From Eikenella longinqua (GTDB lineage Bacteria > Pseudomonadota > Gammaproteobacteria > Burkholderiales > Neisseriaceae), in the NCBI RefSeq assembly GCF_001648355.1, contig NZ_LXSL01000018.1:38384-102383 (forward strand): a stretch of DNA of 64,000 nucleotides, given 5' to 3'. The position numbers and the translations under genes were made by a program. Positions 43,748-52,311 of this stretch are shown here, one piece after another. The notes under the pieces are model-generated. The model was not told the DNA's origin, searched no databases, and saw nothing but the letters and a program-made list of their open reading frames with translations. Positions within the stretch are counted from its first letter, which is position 1. Each line of letters opens with the position of its first letter.

Positions 43748-43786
43748 TTCAGGTAGCCTCTTGGGCAGTGATACAGGCTACCTGAA
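43748..43786 (+). terminator. DUS pair after the rhomboid gene
   Basis: TTCAGGTAGCCT (43748-43759) and AGGCTACCTGAA (43775-43786) can pair across 15 bases. There is no T-run on the plus strand. Confidence 0.35.
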
Positions 43787-43889
43787 AAATATATTGGATG
43801 AAAATCAGAATGGGACAGGACAAATCAACGCGGTAGCATTCTGATTTTAATTCACGATAATGGTTGGATTGGAATAGCAGGAAGCAAAT

Positions 43890-44381
43890 ATGAAACAAGC
43901 CGTCATCGCGCTGGGCAGCAATCTGGAGCAGCCCGAACAGCAGCTGCAAGCCGCGCTGGACAAGCTGGCCGCGCAGCCCGAAGTGCAAGTGCGCGCCGTG
44001 TCGTCGTTTTACCGCACCGCGCCCGTGGGTTATGCCGATCAGCCCGATTTTGTGAACGCCGCGGCGCTGCTGGCAACGGATTTGCTTGCAAGCGAGCTGT
44101 TGGCGCTGCTGCAAAGCATCGAAGCCGCCGCCGGCCGTGTGCGCACCTTCCGCAACGCCCCGCGCACGCTGGATTTGGACATCATCGACTACGCCGGCCA
44201 AACGCTCGCCACCCCCGATTTGCAGCTGCCGCACCCCCGCGCCCACCAGCGCAGCTTCGTGATGATTCCCCTGGCCGAAATCGCCCCGCAGCACATCCTG
44301 CCCGGGCAAACCGCCACCGCCGCCGAGCTTGCCGCCGCATTGGGCAACGAAGGCGTGCAGCGTATCGGAGCGGGCGGTTAA
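43890..44381 (+). CDS. folK: 2-amino-4-hydroxy-6-hydroxymethyldihydropteridine diphosphokinase
   Basis: This 163-residue enzyme transfers pyrophosphate from ATP to the pterin precursor of folate. IALGSNLEQPEQQLQ at the start, SSFYRTAPVGYADQPDFVNAA and RTLDLDIIDYAG (metal-binding aspartates) are the family signatures. It is followed by the deoxynucleoside kinase gene across a DUS pair (44417-44455), an order also known in Neisseria. Confidence 0.95.
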   Translation: MKQAVIALGSNLEQPEQQLQAALDKLAAQPEVQVRAVSSFYRTAPVGYADQPDFVNAAALLATDLLASELLALLQSIEAAAGRVRTFRNAPRTLDLDIIDYAGQTLATPDLQLPHPRAHQRSFVMIPLAEIAPQHILPGQTATAAELAAALGNEGVQRIGAGG

Positions 44382-44477
44382 ACTTTTTCTGCTTCGCAGT
44401 AACCCACTTCGTTTATTTCAGGTAGCCTCAGGCGGCACGGCAAAGGCTACCTGAAAAATCCAAACAGAAAGCAAACC

Positions 44478-45137
44478 ATGCAAACAGACTACCGCTACAT
44501 CGTTGTAGAAGGCCCCATCGGCAGCGGCAAATCCCCGCTCAGCCGCAAGCTGGCCGAGCATTTCGGCTGCACCCTCCTCAGCGAGCAGCCCGAGCAAAAC
44601 CCCTTCCTCGAACAGTTCTACCTCAACGCCGCCAACCACGGCCTCGCCACCGAGCTCTACTTCCTGCTGCGCCGCGCCGAAGTGCCCAAACTCATCGCCG
44701 AAGCCGACGAAATCGGCAACGCCAACCACGGCATGCACCGCGTGGTGAGCGACTTCCTGCTGGAAAAAGACCAGATATTCGTGCCCACCATCCTGCGCGA
44801 AGACGAACAGGCGCTGTATTGGCAGCTCAAGCAGAAAGTGATGCCCGAAATCCCCGTGCCCGATTTGGTGATTTATCTGCAAACCAGCGCCGGCGCCGCC
44901 GAACAGCAGCTGCGCCAGCGCGGCGACAACCACATCAACCTCTTCCCGCCCGGCTACCTCCAGCAAATCCACGACGAATACCACCGCTATTTCTACCTCT
45001 ACGACCGCGCCCCCCTGCTCATCGCCAATACCGACGAGCTCGACTTCATCAACAACCCCGAGCACTTCGATCTCTTGCTGCACGCCATCGCCAACCTGCG
45101 CGGCAGCCGGCATTACCTCAACCTGAGCGAGCGCTGA
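44478..45137 (+). CDS. Deoxynucleoside kinase family protein
   Basis: This 219-residue enzyme phosphorylates deoxyadenosine or deoxyguanosine for salvage. The P-loop reads EGPIGSGKSPL (residues 11-21), with proline where most members have threonine after GK(S/T). The family's DR-like segment and lid (YDRAPLLIANTDELDFI) are present near the C-terminus, with SDFLLEKDQIF in the middle. The unusual P-loop residue might affect nucleotide binding, although the loop keeps the lysine. Confidence 0.85.
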   Translation: MQTDYRYIVVEGPIGSGKSPLSRKLAEHFGCTLLSEQPEQNPFLEQFYLNAANHGLATELYFLLRRAEVPKLIAEADEIGNANHGMHRVVSDFLLEKDQIFVPTILREDEQALYWQLKQKVMPEIPVPDLVIYLQTSAGAAEQQLRQRGDNHINLFPPGYLQQIHDEYHRYFYLYDRAPLLIANTDELDFINNPEHFDLLLHAIANLRGSRHYLNLSER

Positions 45138-45534
45138 TTCCGCGCCGGCAAACGCGCCCCGCGCCGAAGGGCTACCTGAAAACGGCAAAGCCGATATTCC
45201 CGCCTCACCGTTTTCAGGTAGCCTTTGGTTTGCGCACACGCAGCCGTTTGCCCCACATGCTACCTGAAAAATCCGCAAGCGATTCGGGCGGGATATTTTC
45301 AGGTAGCCTTTCTTTGCCTGCGGCATCCGCCGCCGTTTGCCCAAGCGCTGCCGCAAAGCAACCGCAAGCCGGAAAAATCCATCGCGTATTTACTTGTTCT
45401 AACATAAAACCCCCGCTGTGGGCTGCGGGTTTTCGTCTATACTTCGCCCTGCATTATCAAAGCTGGATTTAAATTTGAGCGTTGCGCTCGCCATGAACCG
45501 CAAACTTTGTTTAACCTAAACTGAGGGAACTTTG
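45138..45534. other. Gap with two DUS hairpins and a promoter region
   Basis: DUS pairs lie at 45169-45224 and 45258-45309 (the latter with one variant end). A GC-rich hairpin and a TATACT box follow before sucC. No gene was recognised. Confidence 0.55.
45406..45433 (+). terminator. GC-rich hairpin upstream of sucC
   Basis: AAAACCC (45406-45412) and GGGTTTT (45427-45433) form a stem extended by CGC/GCG with a two-base bulge. It lies about 100 bases before sucC and may end upstream transcription. Confidence 0.55.
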
Positions 45535-46701
45535 ATGAACCTACATGAATATCAAGCAAAAGAGCTGCTTGCCGGCTACGGCCTGCCCGTGCAGGGCGGC
45601 ATTTTGGCCGTGAACGGCGAGGAAGCCGCCGCCGCATTCGACAAGCTGGGCGGCAAATTTGCCGTGATTAAGGCTCAGGTGCACGCCGGCGGCCGCGGTA
45701 AGGCGGGCGGCGTGAAAGTGGTGAAAAGCCGCGAAGAAGCCAGGCAGGTGGCCGAAAGCCTGATCGGTACCAATCTGATTACGTATCAAACCGATGCCAA
45801 CGGCCAGCCGGTAAACAGCGTGCTGGTGTGCGAAGATATGTATCCGGTGCAAACCGAGCTCTACTTGGGTGCGGTGGTGGACCGTGCCGCCCGCCGCGTG
45901 GTGTTCATGGCCTCTACCGAGGGCGGCGTGGAAATTGAAAAAGTGGCCGCCGAAACCCCGGAAAAAATCTTCAAAACCGTAGTAGACCCGCTGGTGGGCC
46001 TGCAACCCTGTCAGGCGCGTGAAGTGGCCTTCAAGCTGGGCTTGAAAGACAAGCAGGTGAACCAGTTTGTGAAACTGATGACCGGCGCCTACCAGGCCTT
46101 CATCGAAAACGATTTCGCCCTGTTTGAAATCAACCCGCTGAGCGTGCGCCAAGACGGCAGCCTGGCCTGCGTGGACGCCAAAGTGGGCATCGACGGCAAC
46201 GCCCTGTACCGCCTGCCGAAAGTGGCCGAGCTGCGCGACAAATCGCAAGAAAACGAGCGCGAGCTGAAGGCTTCCGAATTCGATCTGAACTATGTGGCAT
46301 TGGAAGGTAACATCGGCTGTATGGTAAACGGCGCCGGCCTGGCGATGGCCACCATGGACATCATCAAGCTCAAAGGCGGCCAGCCGGCCAACTTCCTCGA
46401 CGTGGGCGGCGGCGCCACCAAAGAGCGCGTGGTGGAAGCATTTAAGCTGATTTTGGAAGACAAATCGGTGAAAGGCGTGTTGATCAACATTTTCGGCGGC
46501 ATCGTGCGCTGCGACATGATTGCCGAAGCCATTGTGGCCGCTGTGAAGGAAATCAACGTGGGCGTGCCGGTGGTGGTGCGCTTGGAAGGCAACAATGCCG
46601 AATTGGGCGCCAAGATTCTGAACGAATCCGGCCTGAAACTGACTTCCGCCGACGGCCTGAACGACGCCGCCGAGAAAATTGTTGCCGCGGTAAACGCCTA
46701 A
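45535..46701 (+). CDS. sucC: Succinyl-CoA ligase (ADP-forming) subunit beta
   Basis: This 388-residue subunit forms the TCA-cycle enzyme with SucD. MNLHEYQAKELLAGYGLPV is the invariant N-terminus, followed by the ATP-grasp region (VIKAQVHAGGRGKAGGVKV) and the C-terminal CoA-binding half (GNIGCMVNGAGLAMATMD). GAGGGA lies 7 bases before the ATG. It is separated from sucD by 10 bases. Confidence 0.97.
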   Translation: MNLHEYQAKELLAGYGLPVQGGILAVNGEEAAAAFDKLGGKFAVIKAQVHAGGRGKAGGVKVVKSREEARQVAESLIGTNLITYQTDANGQPVNSVLVCEDMYPVQTELYLGAVVDRAARRVVFMASTEGGVEIEKVAAETPEKIFKTVVDPLVGLQPCQAREVAFKLGLKDKQVNQFVKLMTGAYQAFIENDFALFEINPLSVRQDGSLACVDAKVGIDGNALYRLPKVAELRDKSQENERELKASEFDLNYVALEGNIGCMVNGAGLAMATMDIIKLKGGQPANFLDVGGGATKERVVEAFKLILEDKSVKGVLINIFGGIVRCDMIAEAIVAAVKEINVGVPVVVRLEGNNAELGAKILNESGLKLTSADGLNDAAEKIVAAVNA

Positions 46702-46711
46702 GGAGAACAGA

Positions 46712-47602
46712 ATGAGCGTATTAGTAAACAAAGACACCAAAGTATTGGTACAGGGTTTCACCGGCAAAAACGGTACTTTCCACTCCGAACAGGCGATTGC
46801 CTACGGCACCAAAGTGGTGGGCGGCGTAACCCCGGGCAAGGGCGGCCAAACCCATCTGGGCTTGCCCGTGTTCAACACCATGAACGAAGCCGTGCGCGAA
46901 ACCGGCGCTGATGCCTCAGTGATTTACGTGCCCGCGCCCTTCGTGCTCGATTCCATCGTGGAAGCGGTGGATTCCGGCGTGAAGCTGGTGGTGGTGATTA
47001 CTGAAGGCGTGCCCACGCTGGATATGCTGAAAGCCAAGCGCTATCTGGAAACCAACGGCAACGGCACCCGCCTGGTGGGCCCGAACTGCCCCGGCGTGAT
47101 TACCCCCGGCGAATGCAAAATCGGCATCATGCCCGGCCACATCCACCAGCTCGGCAAAATCGGCATCATTTCCCGCTCCGGCACGCTGACTTATGAAGCC
47201 GTGGCGCAAACCACCAAGCTCGGCCTCGGCCAATCCACCTGTATCGGCATCGGCGGCGACCCGATTCCGGGCATGAACCAAATCGACGCGCTGAAGCTGT
47301 TTGAAGCCGACCCGCAAACCGAAGCCATCATCCTGATTGGCGAAATCGGCGGCACGGCCGAAGAAGAAGCGGCGGAATACATCCAATCCAACGTGTCCAA
47401 ACCGGTAATCGGCTACATTGCCGGCGTTACCGCGCCCAAAGGCAAACGCATGGGCCATGCCGGCGCCATTATCTCCGGCGGCAAAGGCACGGCGGAAGAG
47501 AAATTCCGCGCCTTCGAAAAAGCCGGCGTGGCCTACACCCGCAGCCCGGCCGAATTGGGCAGCACCATGCTGGAAGTGTTGAAAGCCAAAGGTTTGGCTT
47601 AA
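46712..47602 (+). CDS. sucD: Succinyl-CoA ligase (ADP-forming) subunit alpha
   Basis: This 296-residue subunit binds CoA (QGFTGKNGTFHSEQA near residue 14) and carries the phosphorylated active-site histidine in GHAGAIISGGKGTA (about residue 247). AGGAGA lies just upstream of the ATG. It forms the operon sucCD, ended by a DUS-containing hairpin at 47628-47687. Confidence 0.97.
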   Translation: MSVLVNKDTKVLVQGFTGKNGTFHSEQAIAYGTKVVGGVTPGKGGQTHLGLPVFNTMNEAVRETGADASVIYVPAPFVLDSIVEAVDSGVKLVVVITEGVPTLDMLKAKRYLETNGNGTRLVGPNCPGVITPGECKIGIMPGHIHQLGKIGIISRSGTLTYEAVAQTTKLGLGQSTCIGIGGDPIPGMNQIDALKLFEADPQTEAIILIGEIGGTAEEEAAEYIQSNVSKPVIGYIAGVTAPKGKRMGHAGAIISGGKGTAEEKFRAFEKAGVAYTRSPAELGSTMLEVLKAKGLA

Positions 47603-47627
47603 TCCGGCCTGATTGCCTGCCAAACAG

Positions 47628-47691
47628 AGGCTACCTGAAAACGCAGCGCAGCGAAGTTTCTGCGCAGCTAGAATTTTCAGGTAGCCTTTTC
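47628..47691 (+). terminator. Extended DUS palindrome after sucD
   Basis: AGGCTACCTGAAAA (from 47628) and TTTTCAGGTAGCCT (to 47687) flank a smaller palindromic insert containing CGAAGTTTCTGCGCAGC. TTTT follows. The insert is a copy of the DUS-associated sequence seen elsewhere. Confidence 0.65.
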
Positions 47692-47745
47692 TTTGCACGG
47701 CAGGTATAGTGCCGGTCGTTATTGACACACACAAGGGAGCAAGCA

Positions 47746-49074
47746 ATGTTGTTCTTGATTTTGGCTGTTTTCGCGCTGGGCTTGGCCGGCCTGGGCTATC
47801 TATATAAGAAAACGCAGAAGCTGGGGCAAACGGTGTTTGCCGGCATGCTGGCCGGTTTGGCTTTCGGCGCGCTGCTGCAATCATCTGCTGCGCCGGAAAC
47901 CACGGCGGCGGCGCTGGATTGGATCAACCTGGTGGGCGGCGGCTATGTGCGCCTGCTGCAAATGATCGTGATGCCGCTGGTGTTCGTGTCGATTTTGTCG
48001 GCAATCACGCGCCTGAACCAGGCCAGCGCCCTGGGCAAAATCAGCTTCAGCGTGCTTTCCGTGCTGCTGATTACCACGGCGATTGCCGCCTTTATCGGCA
48101 TCATCATGGTGCAGGTGTTCGGTCTCACGGCGGAAGGCCTGATTGCCGGCGAGCGCGAAATGGCGGCGCAGGCTAATGTGGTGGGGCGCGTGGATCAGGT
48201 GAGCAACCTCACCATTCCGGCCATGCTGCTTTCGTTTATTCCGAAAAACCCGTTTGCCGAGCTCACCGGCGCCAACCCCACTTCCATCATCAGCACGGTG
48301 ATTTTTTCCGCTTTCTTGGGCGTGGCCGCCTTGAGCCTGCGTAAGGAAGACCAAGCATTGGGCGAACGCATCGCGCAGGGCGTGGATACTTTAAACAAGC
48401 TGGTGAGCCGCTTGGTGCGCTTCGTGATCCGCCTCACGCCCTACGGCGTGTTTGCCCTGATGCTGAAGATGGCCGCCACCTCGAAATGGACGGATATTTT
48501 AAACTTGGGCAGCTTCATCGTGGCTTCCTATCTGGCGATTATCTTGATGTTTATCGTGCACGGCGCGCTGCTGGCACTTTCCGGCATCAACCCGCTGGGC
48601 TACTTCAAAAAAGTGATGCCCACCCTGGCTTTTGCCTTCACTTCCCGCTCCAGCGCCGCCTCCATCCCGCTGAACATCGAAACGCAAACCGACAAACTGG
48701 GCAACCATTCCGCCATCGCTAACTTCTCCGCCACTTTCGGCGCCACCATCGGCCAAAACGGCTGTGCGGGCATTTATCCGGCCATGCTGGCGGTGATGAT
48801 TGCGCCCACCGTGGGCGTGGATCCCTTCAGCATGAGCTACATCGCCACTTTGGTGTTTGTGGTGGCCGTGTCTTCCTTCGGCATTGCCGGCGTGGGCGGC
48901 GGCGCCACGTTTGCCGCCATCGTGGTGCTCTCCACGCTCAATCTGCCGCTGGAACTGGTGGGCTTGCTGATTTCCATCGAGCCGCTGATTGATATGGGCC
49001 GCACCGCGCTGAATGTGAACGGCGCGATGGTGGCCGGCACGCTGAGCAATAAATGGCTGAAGCTGAAAGAATAG
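47746..49074 (+). CDS. tcyP: L-cystine transporter TcyP
   Basis: This 442-residue inner-membrane symporter of the dicarboxylate/amino acid:cation family imports cystine. FNIVGxGYVxLLQMIVMPLVF-like sequence (LVGGGYVRLLQMIVMPLVFV), SFIPKNPFAELTGANPTSIIS, AFTSRSSAASIPLN and GATIGQNGCAGIYPAMLAVM follow the E. coli YdjN/TcyP pattern closely. ATG 47746 has AGGGA upstream. Monocistronic. Confidence 0.92.
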   Translation: MLFLILAVFALGLAGLGYLYKKTQKLGQTVFAGMLAGLAFGALLQSSAAPETTAAALDWINLVGGGYVRLLQMIVMPLVFVSILSAITRLNQASALGKISFSVLSVLLITTAIAAFIGIIMVQVFGLTAEGLIAGEREMAAQANVVGRVDQVSNLTIPAMLLSFIPKNPFAELTGANPTSIISTVIFSAFLGVAALSLRKEDQALGERIAQGVDTLNKLVSRLVRFVIRLTPYGVFALMLKMAATSKWTDILNLGSFIVASYLAIILMFIVHGALLALSGINPLGYFKKVMPTLAFAFTSRSSAASIPLNIETQTDKLGNHSAIANFSATFGATIGQNGCAGIYPAMLAVMIAPTVGVDPFSMSYIATLVFVVAVSSFGIAGVGGGATFAAIVVLSTLNLPLELVGLLISIEPLIDMGRTALNVNGAMVAGTLSNKWLKLKE

Positions 49075-49087
49075 GGCCGTGGCCATG

Positions 49088-49118
49088 AAAAACCGCACCG
49101 GAATCGGGTGCGGTTTTT
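49088..49118 (+). terminator. Intrinsic terminator of tcyP
   Basis: AAAAACCGCACC (49088-49099) pairs perfectly with GGTGCGGTTTTT (49107-49118), with a 7-base loop. It also ends in A/T on the other strand, so it may serve the leftward rhodanese gene as well. Confidence 0.9.
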
Positions 49119-49140
49119 GTTTGAGACAAAGGCGGGGTGA

Positions 49141-49518
49141 TTAAATGCCGGACTGCTTCAGCGCTTCGTAGCCGCCGCGGTTTTGCACATTGGTGTAGCC
49201 CAGGCTTTCCAGCGCCTGTTTGGCCGCTTCGGCGCGGCGGCCGCTGCGGCAGTAGAGCTGGATGGGGGTGTGTTTGTCGGGCGCGACGGCGGTGATTTGC
49301 CGGGCGATTTGGTCGTGCGGCAGGTTGTGTGCGCCTTGAATGTGGCCTTGGGCGTATTCGGCGGGGCTGCGCACGTCGATCCACACGGCCTGCTGGCGGG
49401 CGGCGGCACGGGGCGGCTGGCTGTGGGCGTGGCGCTGGCTGCCGTGGGCGGATGCGGCGGCGGGCAGGGCGGAGAGCAGGACGATGGCGGCGAGGGTGGG
49501 GAGTTTGTGCATATTCAT
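49141..49518 (-). CDS. Periplasmic rhodanese-like protein
   Basis: This 125-residue protein has a signal peptide (LPTLAAIVLLSALPAAASA) and a single rhodanese domain. WIDVRSPAEYAQGHIQGAHNLPH and the active-site cysteine in LYCRSGRRAEAA (about residue 90) are present, a PspE-like arrangement. It would carry persulfide sulfur or act in periplasmic thiol chemistry; the partner is unknown. Confidence 0.88.
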   Translation of the reverse strand: MNMHKLPTLAAIVLLSALPAAASAHGSQRHAHSQPPRAAARQQAVWIDVRSPAEYAQGHIQGAHNLPHDQIARQITAVAPDKHTPIQLYCRSGRRAEAAKQALESLGYTNVQNRGGYEALKQSGI

Positions 49519-49649
49519 GGCGAATCCTTGCGTGGGCGGTTTAAATTTTCAGGTAGCCTCTGGCGTTGCCGTGGAGGCTACCTGAAAGCGTTAGCTTCAA
49601 CGTAGTTAAAACGAACTGGATTGCTACGGGATTAAAGCTATGGCGGTTT

Positions 49650-49714
49650 AAAGCGATACGGCTCGGTTTGGTAGTGAGTGTTCTTTTGCGCGTTGGCGTG
49701 AGCCGTATCGCTTT
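49650..49714. repeat. 15-bp perfect inverted repeat with 35-bp spacer
   Basis: AAAGCGATACGGCTC (49650-49664) is the exact reverse complement of 49700-49714. A DUS pair (49716-49754) follows directly. It lies between two leftward genes. Folded, it would be a long hairpin ending in T on the plus strand. Confidence 0.75.
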
Positions 49715-49769
49715 TTTCAGGTAGCCTCAGGCGCAGTGCAAGAGGCTACCTGAAAAATGTGGGCGCGGC

Positions 49770-50108
49770 TTATTCGCGGTTGGCTTCCACGGCTTCCATG
49801 GCGCGCAGCGAATAGGTGTAGGCGGCGCCGGCGTTCAGCGAGATGGCGGTGGCGAGCGCGCCGGCAATTTCGCTTTCGGTGGCACCGGCTTTCACGGCGG
49901 CTTGGGCGTGCACGGCGATGCAGCTTTCGCAGCGGGTGGTCATGGCCACGGCGAGGGCAATCAGCTCGCGGGTTTTGGCATCCAGCGCTTCGGCTGCGGC
50001 GGCGCTATCCAGCGCGGCATAGCCGGCCAGCATTTTCGGGTGTTTTTTGCCCAGGTTGCCGAAGGATTGTTTAACGTGGGCGGCGTGTTTCTTCCAATCT
50101 AAAAACAT
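49770..50108 (-). CDS. Carboxymuconolactone decarboxylase / AhpD-like family protein
   Basis: This 112-residue helical protein has the redox motif CESCIAVHAQAA (CxxC followed by His) near residues 60-68, as in AhpD-like alkylhydroperoxidases. It is divergent from the AraC regulator, separated by 196 bases, so that regulator probably controls it. The natural peroxide or other substrate is unknown. Confidence 0.88.
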   Translation of the reverse strand: MFLDWKKHAAHVKQSFGNLGKKHPKMLAGYAALDSAAAAEALDAKTRELIALAVAMTTRCESCIAVHAQAAVKAGATESEIAGALATAISLNAGAAYTYSLRAMEAVEANRE

Positions 50109-50304
50109 GATGATGCTCCTTGTGTAATGGGGTGAGTTGGAGTAAATATAGCCTGAACGGGTTGTAGCGTCCGTTCGGCTGTTTGATGCGGCGTATTGTG
50201 CTACGGAAAATGGAGCGAGGCTTGCCCGATTGTCTCATTCTGTTGCCCGCTTGGATGGCGGGCGGGAAAGCGCGGGCGGAAGGGTAAACTAGGGGGAGGG
50301 AATC

Positions 50305-51198
50305 ATGGATGTGTTGGATAAATTGATGTATCTGGCCAGATTGCGCGGCCGGATAGACGTGTGCTGCCGTTTGGGCGGCGGCTTCCATCTCGGGCACGAG
50401 GGCGAGCCAGAAACGGCGCGGCTGCACTGGGTGCTTTCCGGCGGCGGCTGGCTGCGCGTGGGCAACGGGCCGGCGGTGGCGCTGCACAGCGGCGACGCGG
50501 TGCTGCTGCCGCATGATGCGCCGCACAGCATCGCCGACAGCCTGGAAGGGCTGCGCCAGCCGCCTGGCAGCCCGCATTTGAGCGAACGCGGCGTGTTTAC
50601 CATTAAAGACTGTGGCGGCAACAGCCTCCAGCTTTTGTGCGGCCAATACCGCTACACGCGCCATGCCGCGCTGTGGCTGGGCATGCCGGAATACCTGCTG
50701 CTGCCGTTGCCGGAAATGCGGCAGGTGGCGCTGACCATGCTGGAGGAGGCCGACGGCGCGCGCTACGGCAGCGGCACGGTGGTGAACGCTCTGTCGCAGG
50801 TGATGCTGGTGGCGGTATTGCGGCGCTACCGGCAGCAGAGCAGCGATCCGTCGTTTTTGTCGCAGCTGGCCGACCCGCGCCTGAATGCGGTGTTGCAGGC
50901 GGTGTTGGTGTCGCCGCAGGAAGATTGGCCGGTGGACAGGATGGCGGAGGTGGCCAAGCTTTCGCGTGCGCAGCTGATGCGTTTGTTTAAGGCTGTGGTG
51001 GGGGTGAGCCCGCACCGCTTCGTGCTGTCGATCCGCCTGCAGCAGGCGGCGGTGCAGCTGGCCGACAGTGCGGGTACGGTGCTGCGCATTGCGCTGGACA
51101 ACGGCTTTGTGTCGGAATCGCATTTCAACCGGGCGTTTAAGCAGTATTTTGGGCAAACGCCGAAGCAGTATCGGGTGGGGGCGAACCGGTCGGGCTGA
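50305..51198 (+). CDS. AraC-family regulator with N-terminal cupin
   Basis: This 297-residue regulator has a cupin-6 type sensing domain (LHWVLSGGGWLRVGNGPAVALHSGDAVLLP) and a C-terminal double helix-turn-helix (DRMAEVAKLSRAQLMRLFKAVVGVSPHRFV and LRIALDNGFVSESHFNRAFKQYFG). Such regulators commonly control a neighbouring AhpD-like gene, which is exactly the divergent gene here. The inducer is unknown. Confidence 0.9.
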   Translation: MDVLDKLMYLARLRGRIDVCCRLGGGFHLGHEGEPETARLHWVLSGGGWLRVGNGPAVALHSGDAVLLPHDAPHSIADSLEGLRQPPGSPHLSERGVFTIKDCGGNSLQLLCGQYRYTRHAALWLGMPEYLLLPLPEMRQVALTMLEEADGARYGSGTVVNALSQVMLVAVLRRYRQQSSDPSFLSQLADPRLNAVLQAVLVSPQEDWPVDRMAEVAKLSRAQLMRLFKAVVGVSPHRFVLSIRLQQAAVQLADSAGTVLRIALDNGFVSESHFNRAFKQYFGQTPKQYRVGANRSG

Positions 51199-51265
51199 GG
51201 GGTGTTTTTCAGGTAGCCTTTGGGCTGCCTGATTGCTTGCTGCATCCTTAGTCTGCGAATACATA

Positions 51266-51312
51266 AAAAGGCTACCTGAAAACCAAATTTCGGTTTTCAG
51301 GTAGCCTTTTGC
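51266..51312. terminator. Bidirectional DUS hairpin
   Basis: AAAAAGGCTACCTGAAAACC pairs perfectly with GGTTTTCAGGTAGCCTTTT across an AAATTTC loop. It separates the convergent AraC and lipoprotein genes. Confidence 0.85.
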
Positions 51313-51332
51313 TTGCCAAATTGCTTTAAGAA

Positions 51333-51992
51333 TCAGCGTTTCTTAAATTCTTGCAGGCTGCCGTCCAGTTTGAAATCAACTGAGTATTTGGCGCGCGGGG
51401 TTTCGATGGAAGAGGTAATCCAGCGGCGGGTTTGGTTGGGCACCCACAGTTGGAAGCTCACGAAATCGAGCTCGGCTTCGGTGGCTTCCACTTCCTTGGC
51501 TTTCTCGGCCCAGGTTTGGGCGATGGTGGCCACGGTGGCAAACTTGATGTCGGCCAAGGGGGTAACGTTGTGTTTCATGTCGCCGCCTCCGGAAATCTGC
51601 ACGGGCTGGGGCTCGCTCCACTGGCCGTTTTCGTAGGTGTAGTGGTCGATGTTTTCCGGCTTGTTCGGGTCTTGCACGTCGATTTCGATGCGCGGGCGGC
51701 TGCCGCCGTAGAACTGGATGTTTTGGAAGATGCTCAGGGGCTTGCCTTCAAATTGGGGCAGGGCTTTGAGCGAATCTTCGGCGGCTTGCAGGGCTTCGGC
51801 GTTGCTCAGGAAGTTGTCCATAGCGGCAGCTTCGGGCTTGCTTTCAGCTTCGGGTTGGGCGTTGTCTTGGCTTTGTGCCTGGGTTTGGCCTTCCTGCTGG
51901 GCAGGAGCCTGGCCTTCGCTTTTGCCGCCGCAGGCGGAGAGGCCGAGCACGGCGGAAAGGCACAACAGCCACAGGGCTTGTTTGGATTTCAT
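51333..51992 (-). CDS. Hypothetical lipoprotein
   Basis: This 219-residue protein has a lipobox (CLSAVLGLSAC, Cys21), a Gln/Glu/Ala-rich linker and a soluble domain (PLSIFQNIQFYGGSRPRIEIDV ... ISGGGDMKHNVTPLADIKF). The family was not recognised. A sequence like an iron-regulator box (AAGAATAATCGTTAG) lies about 60 bases upstream, only a weak match. ATG 51992 has AAGGAA upstream. Confidence 0.65.
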   Translation of the reverse strand: MKSKQALWLLCLSAVLGLSACGGKSEGQAPAQQEGQTQAQSQDNAQPEAESKPEAAAMDNFLSNAEALQAAEDSLKALPQFEGKPLSIFQNIQFYGGSRPRIEIDVQDPNKPENIDHYTYENGQWSEPQPVQISGGGDMKHNVTPLADIKFATVATIAQTWAEKAKEVEATEAELDFVSFQLWVPNQTRRWITSSIETPRAKYSVDFKLDGSLQEFKKR

Positions 51993-52311
51993 CAGTTGAT
52001 TCCTTTTTTGGTTGTTTACTGGGCAGCATCGCTGCTGGGGCGCCATTGTAAAGAATAATCGTTAGTTTTTCAAAAATGGGGAAACCGGCGGAAGGCTACC
52101 TGAAAAAATAAAACAGCTTTGCGGCAAGGCAGGGTTGTTTTGTTGTTACGGTCGCAGCATCCTAAAAACTACCCTTAGTGCTATTGAAAATAATTCTTAA
52201 TTTTAATAGTATGCCAGTTAATTTAACAAAAGTTAAAAATACACTGATAAAAAATAGGGAAATAAGCTGCTTTGTTTGATTGTTGATGACTATTCTTTGC
52301 AGGATATTAAC
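51993..52311. other. AT-rich divergent promoter region
   Basis: No gene is present. Positions 52150-52270 are clearly AT-rich compared with the flanks and contain ATAATTCTTAATTTTAATAG, a loose match to a Fur-type operator (GATAATGATAATCATTATC), 100-130 bases before the TonB receptor start. One DUS is at 52094-52105. Confidence 0.4.
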
